A stretch of DNA of 64,000 bases from Flavobacterium sp. MedPE-SWcel (GCA_001874325.1 MPCW01000002.1:173119-237118); one strand, 5' to 3'; counted from the stretch's first letter, positions 8,118 through 17,680 are shown. Numbers and translations: made by a program. The notes: a model not told the origin generated them from the sequence alone.

Positions 8118-9186
8118 AGTAGTACACCTTGTAGTTTTCGGGATAGGTAATGTGGGTAGCACATTAATCGATCAAATTAATGATGCCGAAAAAGGGTTAG
8201 ACCAACAGTTAAACCTAGAAATAAAAATAGCTGTTGTTACCAACTCTAAACTATCGTTTATAACCATAAATAAAGATAAGAAAGACTGGGCGTTAAATTT
8301 TGAAAAATACTCAATCCCATTTGGAGTAGAAGAGGTTATTCAGTTTGTAAAAGCAGAAAAATATGAAAATGTTATAGCAATTGATGCTACTACAGGTGTG
8401 AATTTTGTACAAAATTACATTAGCCTAATAGAAAACGGATTTCATATCATTTCGGCAAACAAAATAGCCAATACGCTGAGTTTAGATTTTTATGATAAAC
8501 TACGCGATACTTTAAGGAGATACAATAAGTACTTTTTGTATGAAACTAATGTAGGTGCAGGTTTACCAATAATAGAAACGATAAAGAGTCTGTACGATTC
8601 AGGCGATCAAATAGAAAGAGTTAGAGGTGTTTTTTCAGGGTCATTAAGCTATATATTTAATCGGTTTTCAGCCGAAAATGTATCGTTTTCTAATGTGTTA
8701 CTGAATGCTTCAAAGCTAGGGTTAACAGAACCCGATGCACGCGAGGATCTTTCGGGGAATGATGTAGCGAGGAAGCTATTAATACTAGCCAGAGAACTAA
8801 ATTTAAAAGTTGAATTTGAAGATGTTGCCATAGAATCTTTAGTGCCTAGACAATTTGATGGTAATACAACTTTAAATCAGTTTCAATCAAATATTACAGT
8901 ACTAGACGCTCCTTTTCTTCAACGAAAACAAGAACTACCCGATGGTAAAGTGTTGCGTTATGTGGGTGAGCTGAATGTACCTGCAAAAACATTAGAAGTA
9001 AAACTTGTCGCGGCAGAATCGCAATCGCCTTTAGGGCAGTTAAAAGATGCCGATTCCATTTTTGAAATTTTCACGGAATCGTATGGCGAACGACCAATAG
9101 TGATTCAAGGTGCAGGCGCAGGAAAAGCCGTTACGGCACGCGGGCTATTATCGGATATAGTCAAGCTATCTCACAATTTAAATTGA
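8104..9186 (+). CDS. Homoserine dehydrogenase (monofunctional)
   Basis: A 360-residue NAD(P)-dependent dehydrogenase. The N-terminal Rossmann motif is VVFGIGNVGSTL (residues 10-21). AIDATTG, SANKIAN, YETNVGAGLPII, GVFSGSLSYIFN, and the GLTEPDAREDLSGNDVARKLLILAR catalytic segment follow. The C-terminus is GAGAGKAVTARGLLSDI. It lacks an aspartokinase domain, unlike ThrA. It reduces aspartate semialdehyde to homoserine, the precursor used by the enzyme encoded just upstream. Placement behind a SAM riboswitch means homoserine supply is tied to methionine demand. Confidence 0.92.
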   Translation: MSRNKVVHLVVFGIGNVGSTLIDQINDAEKGLDQQLNLEIKIAVVTNSKLSFITINKDKKDWALNFEKYSIPFGVEEVIQFVKAEKYENVIAIDATTGVNFVQNYISLIENGFHIISANKIANTLSLDFYDKLRDTLRRYNKYFLYETNVGAGLPIIETIKSLYDSGDQIERVRGVFSGSLSYIFNRFSAENVSFSNVLLNASKLGLTEPDAREDLSGNDVARKLLILARELNLKVEFEDVAIESLVPRQFDGNTTLNQFQSNITVLDAPFLQRKQELPDGKVLRYVGELNVPAKTLEVKLVAAESQSPLGQLKDADSIFEIFTESYGERPIVIQGAGAGKAVTARGLLSDIVKLSHNLN

Positions 9187-9190
9187 TGTT

Positions 9191-10192
9191 ATGCAAAATA
9201 TAATACAAGAGGTCACTAAACGAATTTTAGTGCTAGATGGTGCTATGGGTACTATGCTACAACAATATAATTTTTCGGAAGAAGATTTTAGAGGCGAACG
9301 GTTTAAAAACCACCCTAACCCCTTAAAAGGGAATAACGATTTATTGTCGATAACACAGCCAGAAGCCATTGCAAAAGTGCATAGTTTATACTTTGAAGCG
9401 GGGGCTGATATTGTTGAAACCAATACCTTTTCGGGTACTACCATTGCGATGGAAGATTATAATTTAGAGAGTTTAGTGTATGAGCTTAACTACGAATCGG
9501 CAAGAATAGCAAGAGAGGTTGCTGATGAATTTACTAAAGCAAATCCTGAAAAACCAAGGTATGTAGCTGGCAGCATAGGACCAACAAATAAAACGGCTAG
9601 TATGTCGCCAGATGTGAATAAGCCTGAATATAGAGCAATCACTTTTGAAGAACTTCGCGTAGCGTATAAAGAGCAAACAGAAGCATTAATTGATGGCGGA
9701 GTAGATATACTGCTGGTAGAAACTATTTTTGATACACTTAATGCTAAGGCAGCTCTATTTGCTATAGAAGAGGTTAAAGAAGAACGTAAAATAGATGTCC
9801 CCGTTATGGTATCGGGGACTATTACCGATGCTTCGGGTAGAACATTGTCTGGGCAAACTGTCGAGGGATTTTTAACCTCTATTTCTCATGTTCCACTGCT
9901 AAGTGTAGGTTTTAACTGTGCACTGGGTGCAGAGCAGCTTAAGCCCTATTTACAACGACTATCTGATAAAACAGAACTCTTTACATCAGCACACCCAAAT
10001 GCAGGTTTGCCCAACGCTTTTGGCGAATATGACCAAACAGCAGAACAGATGCAATTATTGATAGAAGAATATTTAAAAGATGGGTTAATTAATATTATAG
10101 GTGGTTGTTGTGGAACAGATCCAGAACACATTAAAGCTATTGCAGAAGTAGTGAAAGGTTATGAACCGCGACAAGTTAATGTAGAAATATGA
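9191..10192 (+). CDS. metH: Methionine synthase, homocysteine-binding part (split MetH N-terminus)
   Basis: A 333-residue homocysteine S-methyltransferase domain. It starts [15 protein letters not shown], has [43 protein letters not shown], a zinc cysteine in [11 protein letters not shown], and the [11 protein letters not shown] pair of zinc cysteines. It corresponds to the first module of cobalamin-dependent methionine synthase. The remaining modules are encoded by the next gene, which overlaps by 4 bp (ATGATGG junction). Splitting of MetH at this domain border is common in flavobacteria, so this is not a frameshift. Confidence 0.92.
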   Translation: MQNIIQEVTKRILVLDGAMGTMLQQYNFSEEDFRGERFKNHPNPLKGNNDLLSITQPEAIAKVHSLYFEAGADIVETNTFSGTTIAMEDYNLESLVYELNYESARIAREVADEFTKANPEKPRYVAGSIGPTNKTASMSPDVNKPEYRAITFEELRVAYKEQTEALIDGGVDILLVETIFDTLNAKAALFAIEEVKEERKIDVPVMVSGTITDASGRTLSGQTVEGFLTSISHVPLLSVGFNCALGAEQLKPYLQRLSDKTELFTSAHPNAGLPNAFGEYDQTAEQMQLLIEEYLKDGLINIIGGCCGTDPEHIKAIAEVVKGYEPRQVNVEI

Positions 10193-12870
10193 TGGTAGCA
10201 AATGAGAATAGATATCTGACATTATCAGGGTTAGAGCCTCTTATAGTTACACCCGAAAGCAATTTTATTAATGTAGGGGAGCGTACTAATGTTACAGGGT
10301 CGCGTAAGTTTTTACGACTGATAAGAGAAGAAAAGTTTGATGAGGCATTAGATGTAGCTAGAGATCAAGTAGAGGGTGGTGCACAAATTTTGGATGTGAA
10401 TATGGATGAGGGAATGCTTGACGGAAAGCATGCCATGACCAAGTTTTTGAACCTCATAGCATCAGAGCCAGATATTGCACGTATCCCTATTATGATTGAT
10501 AGCTCTAAATGGGAAATTATCGAAGCAGGATTGCAGGTGGTTCAAGGCAAGTGTGTTGTTAATTCGATTAGTTTAAAAGAGGGCGAAAAAGAGTTTATAA
10601 GGCAAGCAAGACTGGTTAAACGCTATGGTGCTGCGGTAATTGTTATGGCTTTTGACGAAGTAGGGCAAGCTGATACGTTAGAACGTCGTATTGCAATTTG
10701 TAAACGCTCGTATGACATACTGGTTCAGGAGGTTAACTTCCTGCCACAAGACATTATTTTTGATCCTAATATATTTCCTGTAGCTACAGGTATGGATGAG
10801 CATCGTTTAAATGCATTGGATTTTTTTAATGCCACAAAGTGGATTAGAGAAAACTTGCCTTATGCTAATGTTTCAGGGGGTATAAGTAATGTGTCTTTCT
10901 CATTTAGAGGTAACAATGTTGTTCGGGAGGCTATTAATGCAGCGTTTTTATATCATGCTATTAAAAACGGATTGAATTTAGGTATTGTAAACCCTACAAT
11001 GTTAGAAGTTTATGATGAAATCCCAAAGGAGTTACTACAACATGTTGAAGACGTATTATTTAATAAATATAATGATGCTACTGAGCGTTTATTAGATTTT
11101 GCCGAAACTGTAAAGGAAGATAGAAGAGATACAGCCGAGAAGATTTTAGAATGGAGAAATACCTCATTACAAGAACGAATTACATATAGCTTGATTAAAG
11201 GTATTGATGCTTTTATTGTAGAAGATGTAGAAGAAGCTCGACTGTTAGCAGAAAGACCTATTCAGGTTATAGAAGGTAACCTCATGATTGGGATGAATGT
11301 TGTAGGAGACCTCTTTGGGAGCGGGAAAATGTTTTTGCCTCAGGTAGTAAAATCGGCACGTGTTATGAAAAAAGCGGTGGCTTATTTACAACCCTTTATC
11401 GAAGCTGAAAAAGATGGTAAACAGGAGTTTGCAGGTAAAATTTTAATGGCAACCGTAAAAGGAGACGTTCATGACATAGGTAAAAATATTGTGAGTGTAG
11501 TTTTGGGTTGTAATAACTACGAAATTGTTGACTTAGGGGTTATGGTACCTCCTGAAAAAATTATAGAAACAGCGATTAAAGAAAACATAGACATTATCGG
11601 GCTAAGTGGTTTAATAACTCCTTCGCTTGATGAGATGGTTTACCTTTCTAAGGCTATGAAAAAGGAAAATTTAACTATTCCATTAATTATTGGAGGGGCG
11701 ACTACATCTAAAGCGCATACATCAGTAAAAATAGCACCTAATTATGACCATTCCGTAGTACATATTAACGATGCATCACGAGCTGTAACTGTAGTGGGAA
11801 ATTTATTAAAAAAAGATAATCAAGTCTTTAAGAATCAGATTCGAGAAGAGTATGATGTATTTCGTGAACAGTTTTTAAAGCGTGGTAAAAAAAAAGAATA
11901 CTTATCGCTAGAGGAAGCGCGAAAGAATAAATTTAAAATCGACTGGAATACATCAACCATTATAAAACCAAAGGAATTAGGTATTCAAATTATAGACGAT
12001 TTTGATATTACCAAGCTAGAAGCCTATATCGACTGGAGTCCGTTTTTTAGAAGTTGGGATTTACATGGTAAATATCCAGAGATTTTAAATGATGCCGTTG
12101 TAGGACAGCAAGCACAAGAATTGTTTAGAGACGCACAAGAGCTGTTAAAGCGTGTTTTCGAAGAAAAACTACTTAAAGCAAAAGCCGTTTTTGGGCTGTT
12201 TACTGCCAATACAGTTCGTGATGATGATGTTGAGGTGTATGACGAACAAGGGAATACACAAGCTACATTTTTAACCCTACGCCAACAATTAAAGAAAAGA
12301 ACAGGAGTGCCCAATATCGCTTTAGCTGATTTTATTACACCAAAAACAAGAGACAGGCAAGACTATATAGGTGCTTTTTGCGTGTCTACAGGTTTTGGAA
12401 CTCAGGAGCTGGCACAGCAGTTTGAAGCGGATAATGATGATTATAACTCGATAATGATTAAGGCATTAGCCGATCGTTTGGCAGAAGCTTATGCGGAATA
12501 TTTACATAAAGAGGTACGTGTAAAGTATTGGTATTATGATGCTAACGAAAATCTATCTAACGAAGAATTGATTAAAGAACAGTATGTGGGTATTCGCCCT
12601 GCACCAGGTTATCCTGCTTGCCCCGATCATTTAGAGAAAAATACCATTTGGGAACTTTTGGATGTTGAAAAAAACATAGGTGTACAACTTACGGATTCGT
12701 TAGCCATGTGGCCAGCAGCAAGTGTAAGTGGTTATTACTTTGGTAATCAAGAAGCGAAATATTTTGGGTTGGGTAAAATAACCCAAGATCAGGTGAAAGA
12801 TTATAGCATTAGAAGAAATATATCAGAAGAAGAAGCCTCTAAATGGTTAAACCCAAACATAACATATTAG
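10189..12870 (+). CDS. metH: Methionine synthase, folate/B12/reactivation part (split MetH C-terminus)
   Basis: An 893-residue protein with three modules. First is the pterin-binding domain ([50 protein letters not shown]). Second is the cobalamin domain, with the lower-ligand motif [11 protein letters not shown] (DxHxxG) and GLSGLITPS. Third is the C-terminal AdoMet reactivation domain ([28 protein letters not shown]). Together with the preceding gene it methylates homocysteine using 5-methyltetrahydrofolate. Spacing to metF is 1 bp, so the genes are co-translated. Confidence 0.95.
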   Translation: MMVANENRYLTLSGLEPLIVTPESNFINVGERTNVTGSRKFLRLIREEKFDEALDVARDQVEGGAQILDVNMDEGMLDGKHAMTKFLNLIASEPDIARIPIMIDSSKWEIIEAGLQVVQGKCVVNSISLKEGEKEFIRQARLVKRYGAAVIVMAFDEVGQADTLERRIAICKRSYDILVQEVNFLPQDIIFDPNIFPVATGMDEHRLNALDFFNATKWIRENLPYANVSGGISNVSFSFRGNNVVREAINAAFLYHAIKNGLNLGIVNPTMLEVYDEIPKELLQHVEDVLFNKYNDATERLLDFAETVKEDRRDTAEKILEWRNTSLQERITYSLIKGIDAFIVEDVEEARLLAERPIQVIEGNLMIGMNVVGDLFGSGKMFLPQVVKSARVMKKAVAYLQPFIEAEKDGKQEFAGKILMATVKGDVHDIGKNIVSVVLGCNNYEIVDLGVMVPPEKIIETAIKENIDIIGLSGLITPSLDEMVYLSKAMKKENLTIPLIIGGATTSKAHTSVKIAPNYDHSVVHINDASRAVTVVGNLLKKDNQVFKNQIREEYDVFREQFLKRGKKKEYLSLEEARKNKFKIDWNTSTIIKPKELGIQIIDDFDITKLEAYIDWSPFFRSWDLHGKYPEILNDAVVGQQAQELFRDAQELLKRVFEEKLLKAKAVFGLFTANTVRDDDVEVYDEQGNTQATFLTLRQQLKKRTGVPNIALADFITPKTRDRQDYIGAFCVSTGFGTQELAQQFEADNDDYNSIMIKALADRLAEAYAEYLHKEVRVKYWYYDANENLSNEELIKEQYVGIRPAPGYPACPDHLEKNTIWELLDVEKNIGVQLTDSLAMWPAASVSGYYFGNQEAKYFGLGKITQDQVKDYSIRRNISEEEASKWLNPNITY

Positions 12871-12871
12871 T

Positions 12872-13828
12872 ATGAAAGTTACAGAGCATATAAAAGAAGC
12901 TAACGGAAAAACGCAATTTTCTTTTGAAATATTACCGCCTCTAAAAGGACAACACATTCAATCGATATTTGATAATATAGACCCCTTAATGGAGTTTAAA
13001 CCACCGTTTATTGATGTAACCTATCATAGAGAAGAATACATTTATAAAGATTTAGGTAATGGGTTACACAAAAAAAAAGTAGTTAAAAAACGACCAGGTA
13101 CAGTTGGTATTTGTGCAGCTATACAAAACAAGTATATAGTTGATGCTATACCTCATTTATTGTGTGGAGGTTTTACTAAAGAAGATACCGAAAACTTCTT
13201 AATAGATCTTGATTTTTTAGGTATTGATAACGTAATGGCACTACGTGGTGATGCTGTAAAAAGTGAAACTTATTTTATTCCAGAAAAAGAAGGTAATGCA
13301 TATGCTAGTGATTTAGTAACCCAAGTTTCTCAATTAAATGATGGTTTATATCTAGATGATGAGCTTCAAAATACATCACCTACTAATTTTTGTATTGGAG
13401 TTGGTGCTTATCCAGAAAAACACATGGAAGCACCTAGTTTAGATAGTGACATTCATTTTTTAAAGAAGAAAATTAAAAATGGTGCAGGATATATTGTAAC
13501 ACAAATGTTTTTTGATAATCAGAAGTATTTTGATTTTGTGAAAAAATGTAGAAAAGCAGGTATTACCGTACCAATTATACCTGGATTAAAACCAATAGCA
13601 ACAAAAAGCCAATTAAATATAATTCCGCATCGTTTTCACGTTGATTTACCTGAAGCGTTAATTGCTGAAATTGTAAAATGCAAAGACAATAAAGAAGTAA
13701 GAAAAGTTGGTATCGCGTGGTGTATACTACAATCAAAAGAACTTCAAAAAGCAGGGATTCCTATTTTACACTATTACTCTATGGGGAAAAGTGATAATAT
13801 ATATGATATAGCAAAAGCTGTGTTTTAA
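12872..13828 (+). CDS. metF: Methylenetetrahydrofolate reductase
   Basis: A 318-residue FAD-dependent TIM barrel. It starts with FSFEILPPLKG (FSFExxPP signature), then FIDVTYHREE, RPGTVGICAAIQNKY, NVMALRGD, IGVGAYPEKHMEAP, GAGYIVTQMFFDNQKYFDFV and PIIPGLKPI. It makes 5-methyl-THF for the MetH pair encoded just upstream. It is the last gene of the riboswitch-controlled operon. Confidence 0.95.
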   Translation: MKVTEHIKEANGKTQFSFEILPPLKGQHIQSIFDNIDPLMEFKPPFIDVTYHREEYIYKDLGNGLHKKKVVKKRPGTVGICAAIQNKYIVDAIPHLLCGGFTKEDTENFLIDLDFLGIDNVMALRGDAVKSETYFIPEKEGNAYASDLVTQVSQLNDGLYLDDELQNTSPTNFCIGVGAYPEKHMEAPSLDSDIHFLKKKIKNGAGYIVTQMFFDNQKYFDFVKKCRKAGITVPIIPGLKPIATKSQLNIIPHRFHVDLPEALIAEIVKCKDNKEVRKVGIAWCILQSKELQKAGIPILHYYSMGKSDNIYDIAKAVF

Positions 13829-14401
13829 TATATAGTACTTTTTTTGAATACTCACTTATTTGTAATCTCATATAGTTGAAGGTATTGGAGCGCTATACAC
13901 TTATTAAGATCAAAATATTTGCTAATGACTTCTATAAATAACAGCCTTTTAAGTAAATAATCGAAAAAGAGAACCTGGAATATTTTAATTCATTTGGACT
14001 ACACCCAGAAACAGGCAAGACATTAAAACACATAACTAATCATATGATTTACAAATATGTATGTCCAAATACGTAATTATATAATATCTTTTTCTATATA
14101 AATGCAAGTTTAAACCCAAGTATTACAGTTTATAGTACTCACTATAAAAAACTTAAACATTTTTTTTCAGTACTTAAGTTAGTACGATATTCTTCTGTTA
14201 TAATACCCAAAATAAAACAACCCCACTTCGAGAAAAGTGAGGTTGTTTTTAAAGTATCAAAATTATAATTACAGTTTAAAAGAAAAAATATTCCCCCTAC
14301 CCTAATTATATTTACACTCATTTTAAATAGTTGTTATTTAATTATTAAGACAACTATATTTAGATTATTGTATATCAAGATAAAATAAAAATATAGACCA
14401 T
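13829..14401. other. Spacer between metF and the prophage, with one hairpin and a gene remnant
   Basis: There is no complete gene here. One hairpin lies at 14214-14250 (AAAACAACCCCACTT with AAGTGAGGTTGTTTT, one C-A mismatch, T tract on the plus strand) and could terminate transcription. An open stretch without a start codon at about 13956-14075 encodes ENLEYFNSFGLHPETGKTL and ends in TAA; it looks like the tail of a lost gene. The rest is AT-rich filler. Confidence 0.5.
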
Positions 14402-14432
14402 AAAAAAAGGCCTCCGATTTCTCAGAAGCCTT
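14402..14432 (-). terminator. Terminator downstream of the left tRNA fragment
   Basis: On the minus strand AAGGC.TC pairs with GA.GCCTT (one mismatch), followed by a T7 run. It begins 9 bp after the tRNA 3' end at 14441, the normal place for a tRNA terminator. This shows that a real tRNA gene once ended here. Confidence 0.75.
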
Positions 14433-14440
14433 ATATTTCC

Positions 14441-14486
14441 TGTAGCGAAGACAGGATTTGAACCCGTGACCTCAGGGTTATGAAAT
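14441..14486 (-). repeat. attL: tRNA 3'-half repeat (left copy)
   Basis: This 46-bp sequence matches 60920-60965 with one mismatch (A at 14453, G at 60932). Read on the minus strand it runs from an anticodon loop TTCATAA through the variable arm, the T arm (ACGGG TTCAAAT CCTGT) and the 3' acceptor strand. The 5' half of a tRNA is not present next to it. Integration by a tyrosine recombinase at the anticodon loop of a CAT-anticodon tRNA is the likely origin. Confidence 0.85.
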
Positions 14487-14611
14487 TACAACCCGTATAA
14501 ACCCTTAAATGTAGTTGCTTAAAATACAATGACTTATGTTTTCACATAAAAGCAATTTTGATTAAATATTTAATTTTTGTTGTCTTACTATATTGCCGGT
14601 AATATATATCG

Positions 14612-14872
14612 CTAAACATCAGTAATTTCAATGCTTTCAGGGGATCTGAACACCTTTTTTTCTAGTCCGTAAATCCAATTTGCATTGACATTATATTTTT
14701 TACAAATAACCTCAATGTGTGCAACTGTAAAGCGATTTGTACCCTTTTTAATTTTAGATACAGTCTGCTCTAAAACATCTATTTCTTGACAAAAATGACG
14801 AGTATTTGTAATTGTCTTATCAAATATCAAAACATCAATTAGCCTTATTATTCTTTTATCGGAAGTATGCAT
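14612..14872 (-). CDS. Small helix-turn-helix protein
   Basis: An 86-residue protein with an XRE-like helix-turn-helix: NTRHFCQEIDVLEQTVSKIKKGTNRFT followed by NVNANWIYGLE, which resembles the repressor's 'DVSNVWLLTGEG' segment. It has no peptidase domain. It is the outermost gene of the lysogeny module, downstream of a lipoprotein gene on the same strand. It may be an auxiliary regulator or a truncated second repressor. The family is unassigned. Confidence 0.6.
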   Translation of the reverse strand: MHTSDKRIIRLIDVLIFDKTITNTRHFCQEIDVLEQTVSKIKKGTNRFTVAHIEVICKKYNVNANWIYGLEKKVFRSPESIEITDV

Positions 14873-14893
14873 TAGTTAGTAGTATTATTGCTA

Positions 14894-15595
14894 TTAAAAA
14901 ACTTCTTTAGCACTCTCAACAGTTTCTTTTTCTTTAGCCTTTCTCTCTTCCGAAACTTTATTTAATATTTCAGGTTGATAGATACGTAAATCAACTCTAT
15001 AATCTACCCCCTCCTCATCAATTAATATATCAATTTTCTTAGCCCCTAACCTCCAAGAATAAGCTGTATAATAATATTCTTCATCTATATCATACATTTT
15101 AGGAAGTCCTTTATTTAATGATGGTTTACCATATTTTAACTCAATAACACTTTTAATAGATTCTAGTTGACTTCTTAACTCTGTTTTGTATTTATCGTAA
15201 TCAATATTCCTGCCTTTAATTATTAAGTAATATAGTTTATTATTATAATACCTATCATCAAAATAATAGTCTGAAAATTCATAATCTCCAATAAAAGGAT
15301 ATTTGCCGTCATAGTTTTTAAACTTAGTTCTTTCACTTTTTTTGACAAATTGTTTAAGTTTTTGGGTAACTATATTTTTATCATCTCCAAAATTAATATC
15401 ACTGATAACCTTGTGCTCATCAGTAATAATTACGGTATTAATTACTTTGCTTATACTATCTTTCCTCTTATCTAGCTGCTCTTCGATTTCTAGTTCATGT
15501 AATGCTTCTTCAATTTCAGTGTCAGTCATTTTGGGCTCTTGCTTGCAGCTAAATACAACGATTATAAAAATTAGCAATGAAATCGTTTTTTTCAT
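14894..15595 (-). CDS. Lipoprotein in the lysogeny module
   Basis: A 233-residue lipoprotein with MKKTISLLIFIIVVFSC as signal peptide and lipobox, then a charged coiled-coil-like segment (EIEEALHELEIEEQLDKRKD). A mixed domain rich in Tyr/Asp (YDGKYPFIGDYEFSDYYFDD) follows, with a basic tail. No family was recognised. It lies between the HTH gene and the repressor, on the repressor strand, where genes expressed during lysogeny usually sit. A surface change or superinfection role in the lysogen is possible but not shown. Confidence 0.65.
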   Translation of the reverse strand: MKKTISLLIFIIVVFSCKQEPKMTDTEIEEALHELEIEEQLDKRKDSISKVINTVIITDEHKVISDINFGDDKNIVTQKLKQFVKKSERTKFKNYDGKYPFIGDYEFSDYYFDDRYYNNKLYYLIIKGRNIDYDKYKTELRSQLESIKSVIELKYGKPSLNKGLPKMYDIDEEYYYTAYSWRLGAKKIDILIDEEGVDYRVDLRIYQPEILNKVSEERKAKEKETVESAKEVF

Positions 15596-15637
15596 AATTG
15601 TTTAATAGTTGGTTTTTATAAATATTTTTTTGTTTAG

Positions 15638-16321
15638 TTACATTGTTATTTTAGAGATTACTCCCTTTATAATAAATACTTTTTTAATTTGAGATAATTG
15701 ATATTCTTTAGAATCATAAAATTTATTTTCACTCTCAAGGATAACATGATCTTTATCTGAGCCTTTCTTTATATATTTCAATAATATCTGGCCGTCTCCT
15801 AAAATAACTACGTAAGCAAATCCATAATTAATATATTGAAGTTCGACCTGTTTAATGCCTATAATTTCTCCACTGCAAAATTTAGGGTACATACTGTCTC
15901 CGTAAACATTAATAAAGTCTATACCTTGATCCCAATTAGGTAAACTTATAGGGATACGTTCCAGCTCATCATTAGCCATCTCTTTATCCATTCCTGCAGC
16001 AGCAGATACTGTTGGATAATAATAACCTGTAATAGTATCGTTTTTAATACTATGTTCACTTTTCTGCTTAGAAACTGATGTGAGCATATCGCCCTCTCCT
16101 GTTAAGAGCCATACGTTAGAAACATCAGGAAACTTTTCAAGCAAAGCTGTTAGGTATTTTTTACTAGGCTCATTTTTACCTTTTCTAATGTTTGTAATCA
16201 CCGATTCTGACAATTCCATTTCTTTAGAAAACCTATAACCTGTGTATTTTTTTTGCTCCAAAACACTTATAAATCTATTATTTATGTTTGGAATTCCTTT
16301 TATGTATTTATAATCACTCAT
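15638..16321 (-). CDS. Phage repressor with HTH and S24 self-cleavage domain
   Basis: A 227-residue CI/LexA-type repressor. The helix-turn-helix is at about 15-65 (FSKEMELSESVITNIRKGKNEPS). The S24 peptidase half has a likely cleavage site A109-G110 (SAAAG), the nucleophile Ser143 in YGDSMYP, and the general base Lys182 in ILLKYIKK. RecA-stimulated self-cleavage would trigger induction. A copy of the 20-bp operator lies 7 bp upstream of its start and three more lie beside the divergent early genes, so it most likely controls both itself and the lytic genes. Confidence 0.9.
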   Translation of the reverse strand: MSDYKYIKGIPNINNRFISVLEQKKYTGYRFSKEMELSESVITNIRKGKNEPSKKYLTALLEKFPDVSNVWLLTGEGDMLTSVSKQKSEHSIKNDTITGYYYPTVSAAAGMDKEMANDELERIPISLPNWDQGIDFINVYGDSMYPKFCSGEIIGIKQVELQYINYGFAYVVILGDGQILLKYIKKGSDKDHVILESENKFYDSKEYQLSQIKKVFIIKGVISKITM

Positions 16322-16327
16322 AACGAA

Positions 16328-16347
16328 TACTTCTGTTTTTATTTGTA
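16328..16347. promoter_or_regulatory. Repressor operator copy 1
   Basis: TACTTCTGTTTTTATTTGTA lies between the repressor start (16321) and the divergent gene at 16382. It matches the copies at 16940, 16958 and 16982. Confidence 0.75.
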
Positions 16348-16381
16348 TTTTTATAGAAATTTATTCTGAAATCATATTATC

Positions 16382-16678
16382 ATGTCTGAAAAAAAGCAAT
16401 TACAAGAACAAATTAAGAGTCTAAAAAAAGAAAACTCTATTTTAAAAAAAAGAGACACTGCGCTTCGCAAACGATTTGCTTATATGTTTTGGGAGCGCTT
16501 TATTGATAACCTTGATTGCAACAAAGAAAAAGCCATTAAGGAACTAGATCGCTTAGATGAATGTTATGAAATAAATGAAAACATATTTCATAACAAAAAA
16601 GCGTCAAAACTTATGTTTTATAACAAAAGTTGGTTTGTTAACAAACACATAGATAGGTTCTTATCTCGTTTTAACTAG
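16382..16678 (+). CDS. Small coiled-coil phage protein
   Basis: A 98-residue basic protein. The first ~30 residues form a heptad-like coil (KKQLQEQIKSLKKENSILKK), followed by aromatic-rich helices (FAYMFWERFIDNLDCNKEKA). It is divergent from the repressor and separated from it by operator copy 1, so it is likely repressor-controlled. Its stop codon abuts the stop of the convergent HTH gene. No known family was recognised. Confidence 0.6.
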   Translation: MSEKKQLQEQIKSLKKENSILKKRDTALRKRFAYMFWERFIDNLDCNKEKAIKELDRLDECYEINENIFHNKKASKLMFYNKSWFVNKHIDRFLSRFN

Positions 16679-16903
16679 CTAATCGATATTTCCAAAATCT
16701 CCTATATCTGTAAAATCTTCAGGCTTTTCATTTCCTGTTCGTTTATACATTTGATACCTCTTAAGTATTAACATAGGAATAGCTTCTCCCCTTTCATACC
16801 CTGCAATATCCTCTTTAGTTATTTTAAAAGCCTTAGCTAACTGTTCTTGAGTTAGCTTGAGTTCTTTCCTGAATGCAATAGCTTCTTCTTTACCGAAAAT
16901 CAT
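16679..16903 (-). CDS. Cro-like XRE helix-turn-helix protein
   Basis: A 74-residue protein that is nearly all one XRE helix-turn-helix: AIAFRKELKLTQEQLAKAFKITKEDIAGYERGEAIP. It is transcribed away from the triple operator at 16940-17002, which sits 37 bp upstream. Size and place suggest a Cro-like or antirepressor-type switch partner of the S24 repressor. The strand is the same as the repressor, which differs from the lambda layout. Confidence 0.8.
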   Translation of the reverse strand: MIFGKEEAIAFRKELKLTQEQLAKAFKITKEDIAGYERGEAIPMLILKRYQMYKRTGNEKPEDFTDIGDFGNID

Positions 16904-16939
16904 AACAAATTATTTAGAATCACTACAAACAACCCTTAT

Positions 16940-17002
16940 TACTTCTATTTTTATTTGTACTTCTGTTAATATTTGTATATTTACTTCTGTACTTTAAGTG
17001 TA
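16940..17002. promoter_or_regulatory. Three tandem repressor operators
   Basis: TACTTCTATTTTTATTTGTA (16940-16959) shares its last TA with TACTTCTGTTAATATTTGTA (16958-16977). A third copy, TACTTCTGTACTTTAAGTGTA, is at 16982-17002. Start-to-start spacings are 18 and 24 bp. Each has the conserved half TACTTCT and an end close to TTTGTA. The cluster lies between the Cro-like gene and the early operon. Confidence 0.78.
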
Positions 17003-17027
17003 AGACAAAAGTATAATAAAAGTTCTT

Positions 17028-17060
17028 TGACATATTGAAATAACAACTTAGAATGATTTT
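17028..17060 (+). promoter_or_regulatory. Likely early promoter
   Basis: TTGACA is followed after 16 bp by TAGAAT, a housekeeping-like -35/-10 spacing that is unusual next to the TAnnTTTG promoters elsewhere in the window. It lies just downstream of the third operator. An inverted repeat TAACAC/GTGTTA follows at 17064-17080. Confidence 0.4.
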
Positions 17061-17162
17061 AAATAACACTAAATGTGTTATAGAAAACATAAGGCAATGG
17101 GTTAATGAAAACCTTCCAGAAAAAGCCTGAAAGGAAAAAATCATTACAATTAAGTACCCCAC

Positions 17163-17213
17163 TTCCCTTAGCAGCTAAATATTAGTAGCTACGTTCAAAA
17201 CGAGCTAAGGGAA
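17163..17213 (+). promoter_or_regulatory. Structured 5' leader of the early operon
   Basis: TTCCCTTAGC (17163-17172) pairs with GCTAAGGGAA (17204-17213). A nested AGCT/AGCT stem lies inside. The structure ends 19 nt before the first early start codon, so it could occlude or expose the ribosome site. Confidence 0.5.
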
Positions 17214-17231
17214 CACTAAACCCCTATTAAA

Positions 17232-17441
17232 ATGGCTCTAAACATAAACGATGAAACTTATCACGCTATCAGAAATAACATATCTCTAAGAGAAGAGATG
17301 GCGGAATATCTAGGTGTAAAAGAGATGACTATCTATCAGCATGCTGTTAGAAAATCAATAGTCCTTTTAAATATCAACCTGATAAATATCCTGATGTCTC
17401 ATACAGGTAAAACGGAAAAAGAAATTTTTGACTCTGTCTAA
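17232..17441 (+). CDS. Small helix-turn-helix early protein
   Basis: A 69-residue protein with a possible DNA-binding turn (SLREEMAEYLGVKEMTIYQHAVRKS), then a hydrophobic helix and ETGKTEKEIFD-like end. It is the first gene of the plus-strand early operon, behind the operator cluster and structured leader. It could be an excisionase-like or regulatory protein; no family assigned. Confidence 0.6.
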   Translation: MALNINDETYHAIRNNISLREEMAEYLGVKEMTIYQHAVRKSIVLLNINLINILMSHTGKTEKEIFDSV

Positions 17442-17451
17442 ACTTCAAGAG

Positions 17452-17676
17452 ATGAATAAAAAAGAAAAAATAATCTCATTAAAAGGTATTGAGAAAGCAG
17501 CCCAAGAATTAATAGCTGTTTCAGAACAGAACCTTAGCATAGCTACACGACTCAGAAGTGAAGCAATTTCTGCCCTTAAGGTGTTGGGAGCATCTGATGG
17601 GCAGACCCGTAAGGGTAAAGAAGTTCTTTCTGAAAAAGAAAAGCTATCACTATTAGGTCAAATCGGAATAAAATAA
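17452..17676 (+). CDS. Small helical early phage protein
   Basis: 74 residues from the ATG at 17452; a TTG at 17428 is the only longer start and overlaps the preceding gene. The chain is helical: GIEKAAQELIAVSEQNLSIA, then KVLGASDGQTRKGKEVLSEKEK. It follows the HTH gene by 10 bp in the same operon. Function unknown. Confidence 0.6.
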   Translation: MNKKEKIISLKGIEKAAQELIAVSEQNLSIATRLRSEAISALKVLGASDGQTRKGKEVLSEKEKLSLLGQIGIK

Positions 17677-17680
17677 AAAA

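Noticed and set aside
9191..12870. MetH as a frameshifted single gene
   Set aside because: The split falls at a domain border with an ATGA-type overlap and both parts are complete; this is a usual arrangement in flavobacteria.
16923..17162. A 79-codon minus-strand frame across the operator cluster
   Set aside because: It covers the three operators and the early promoter, and its composition is hydrophobic and Lys/Asn noise; not a gene.
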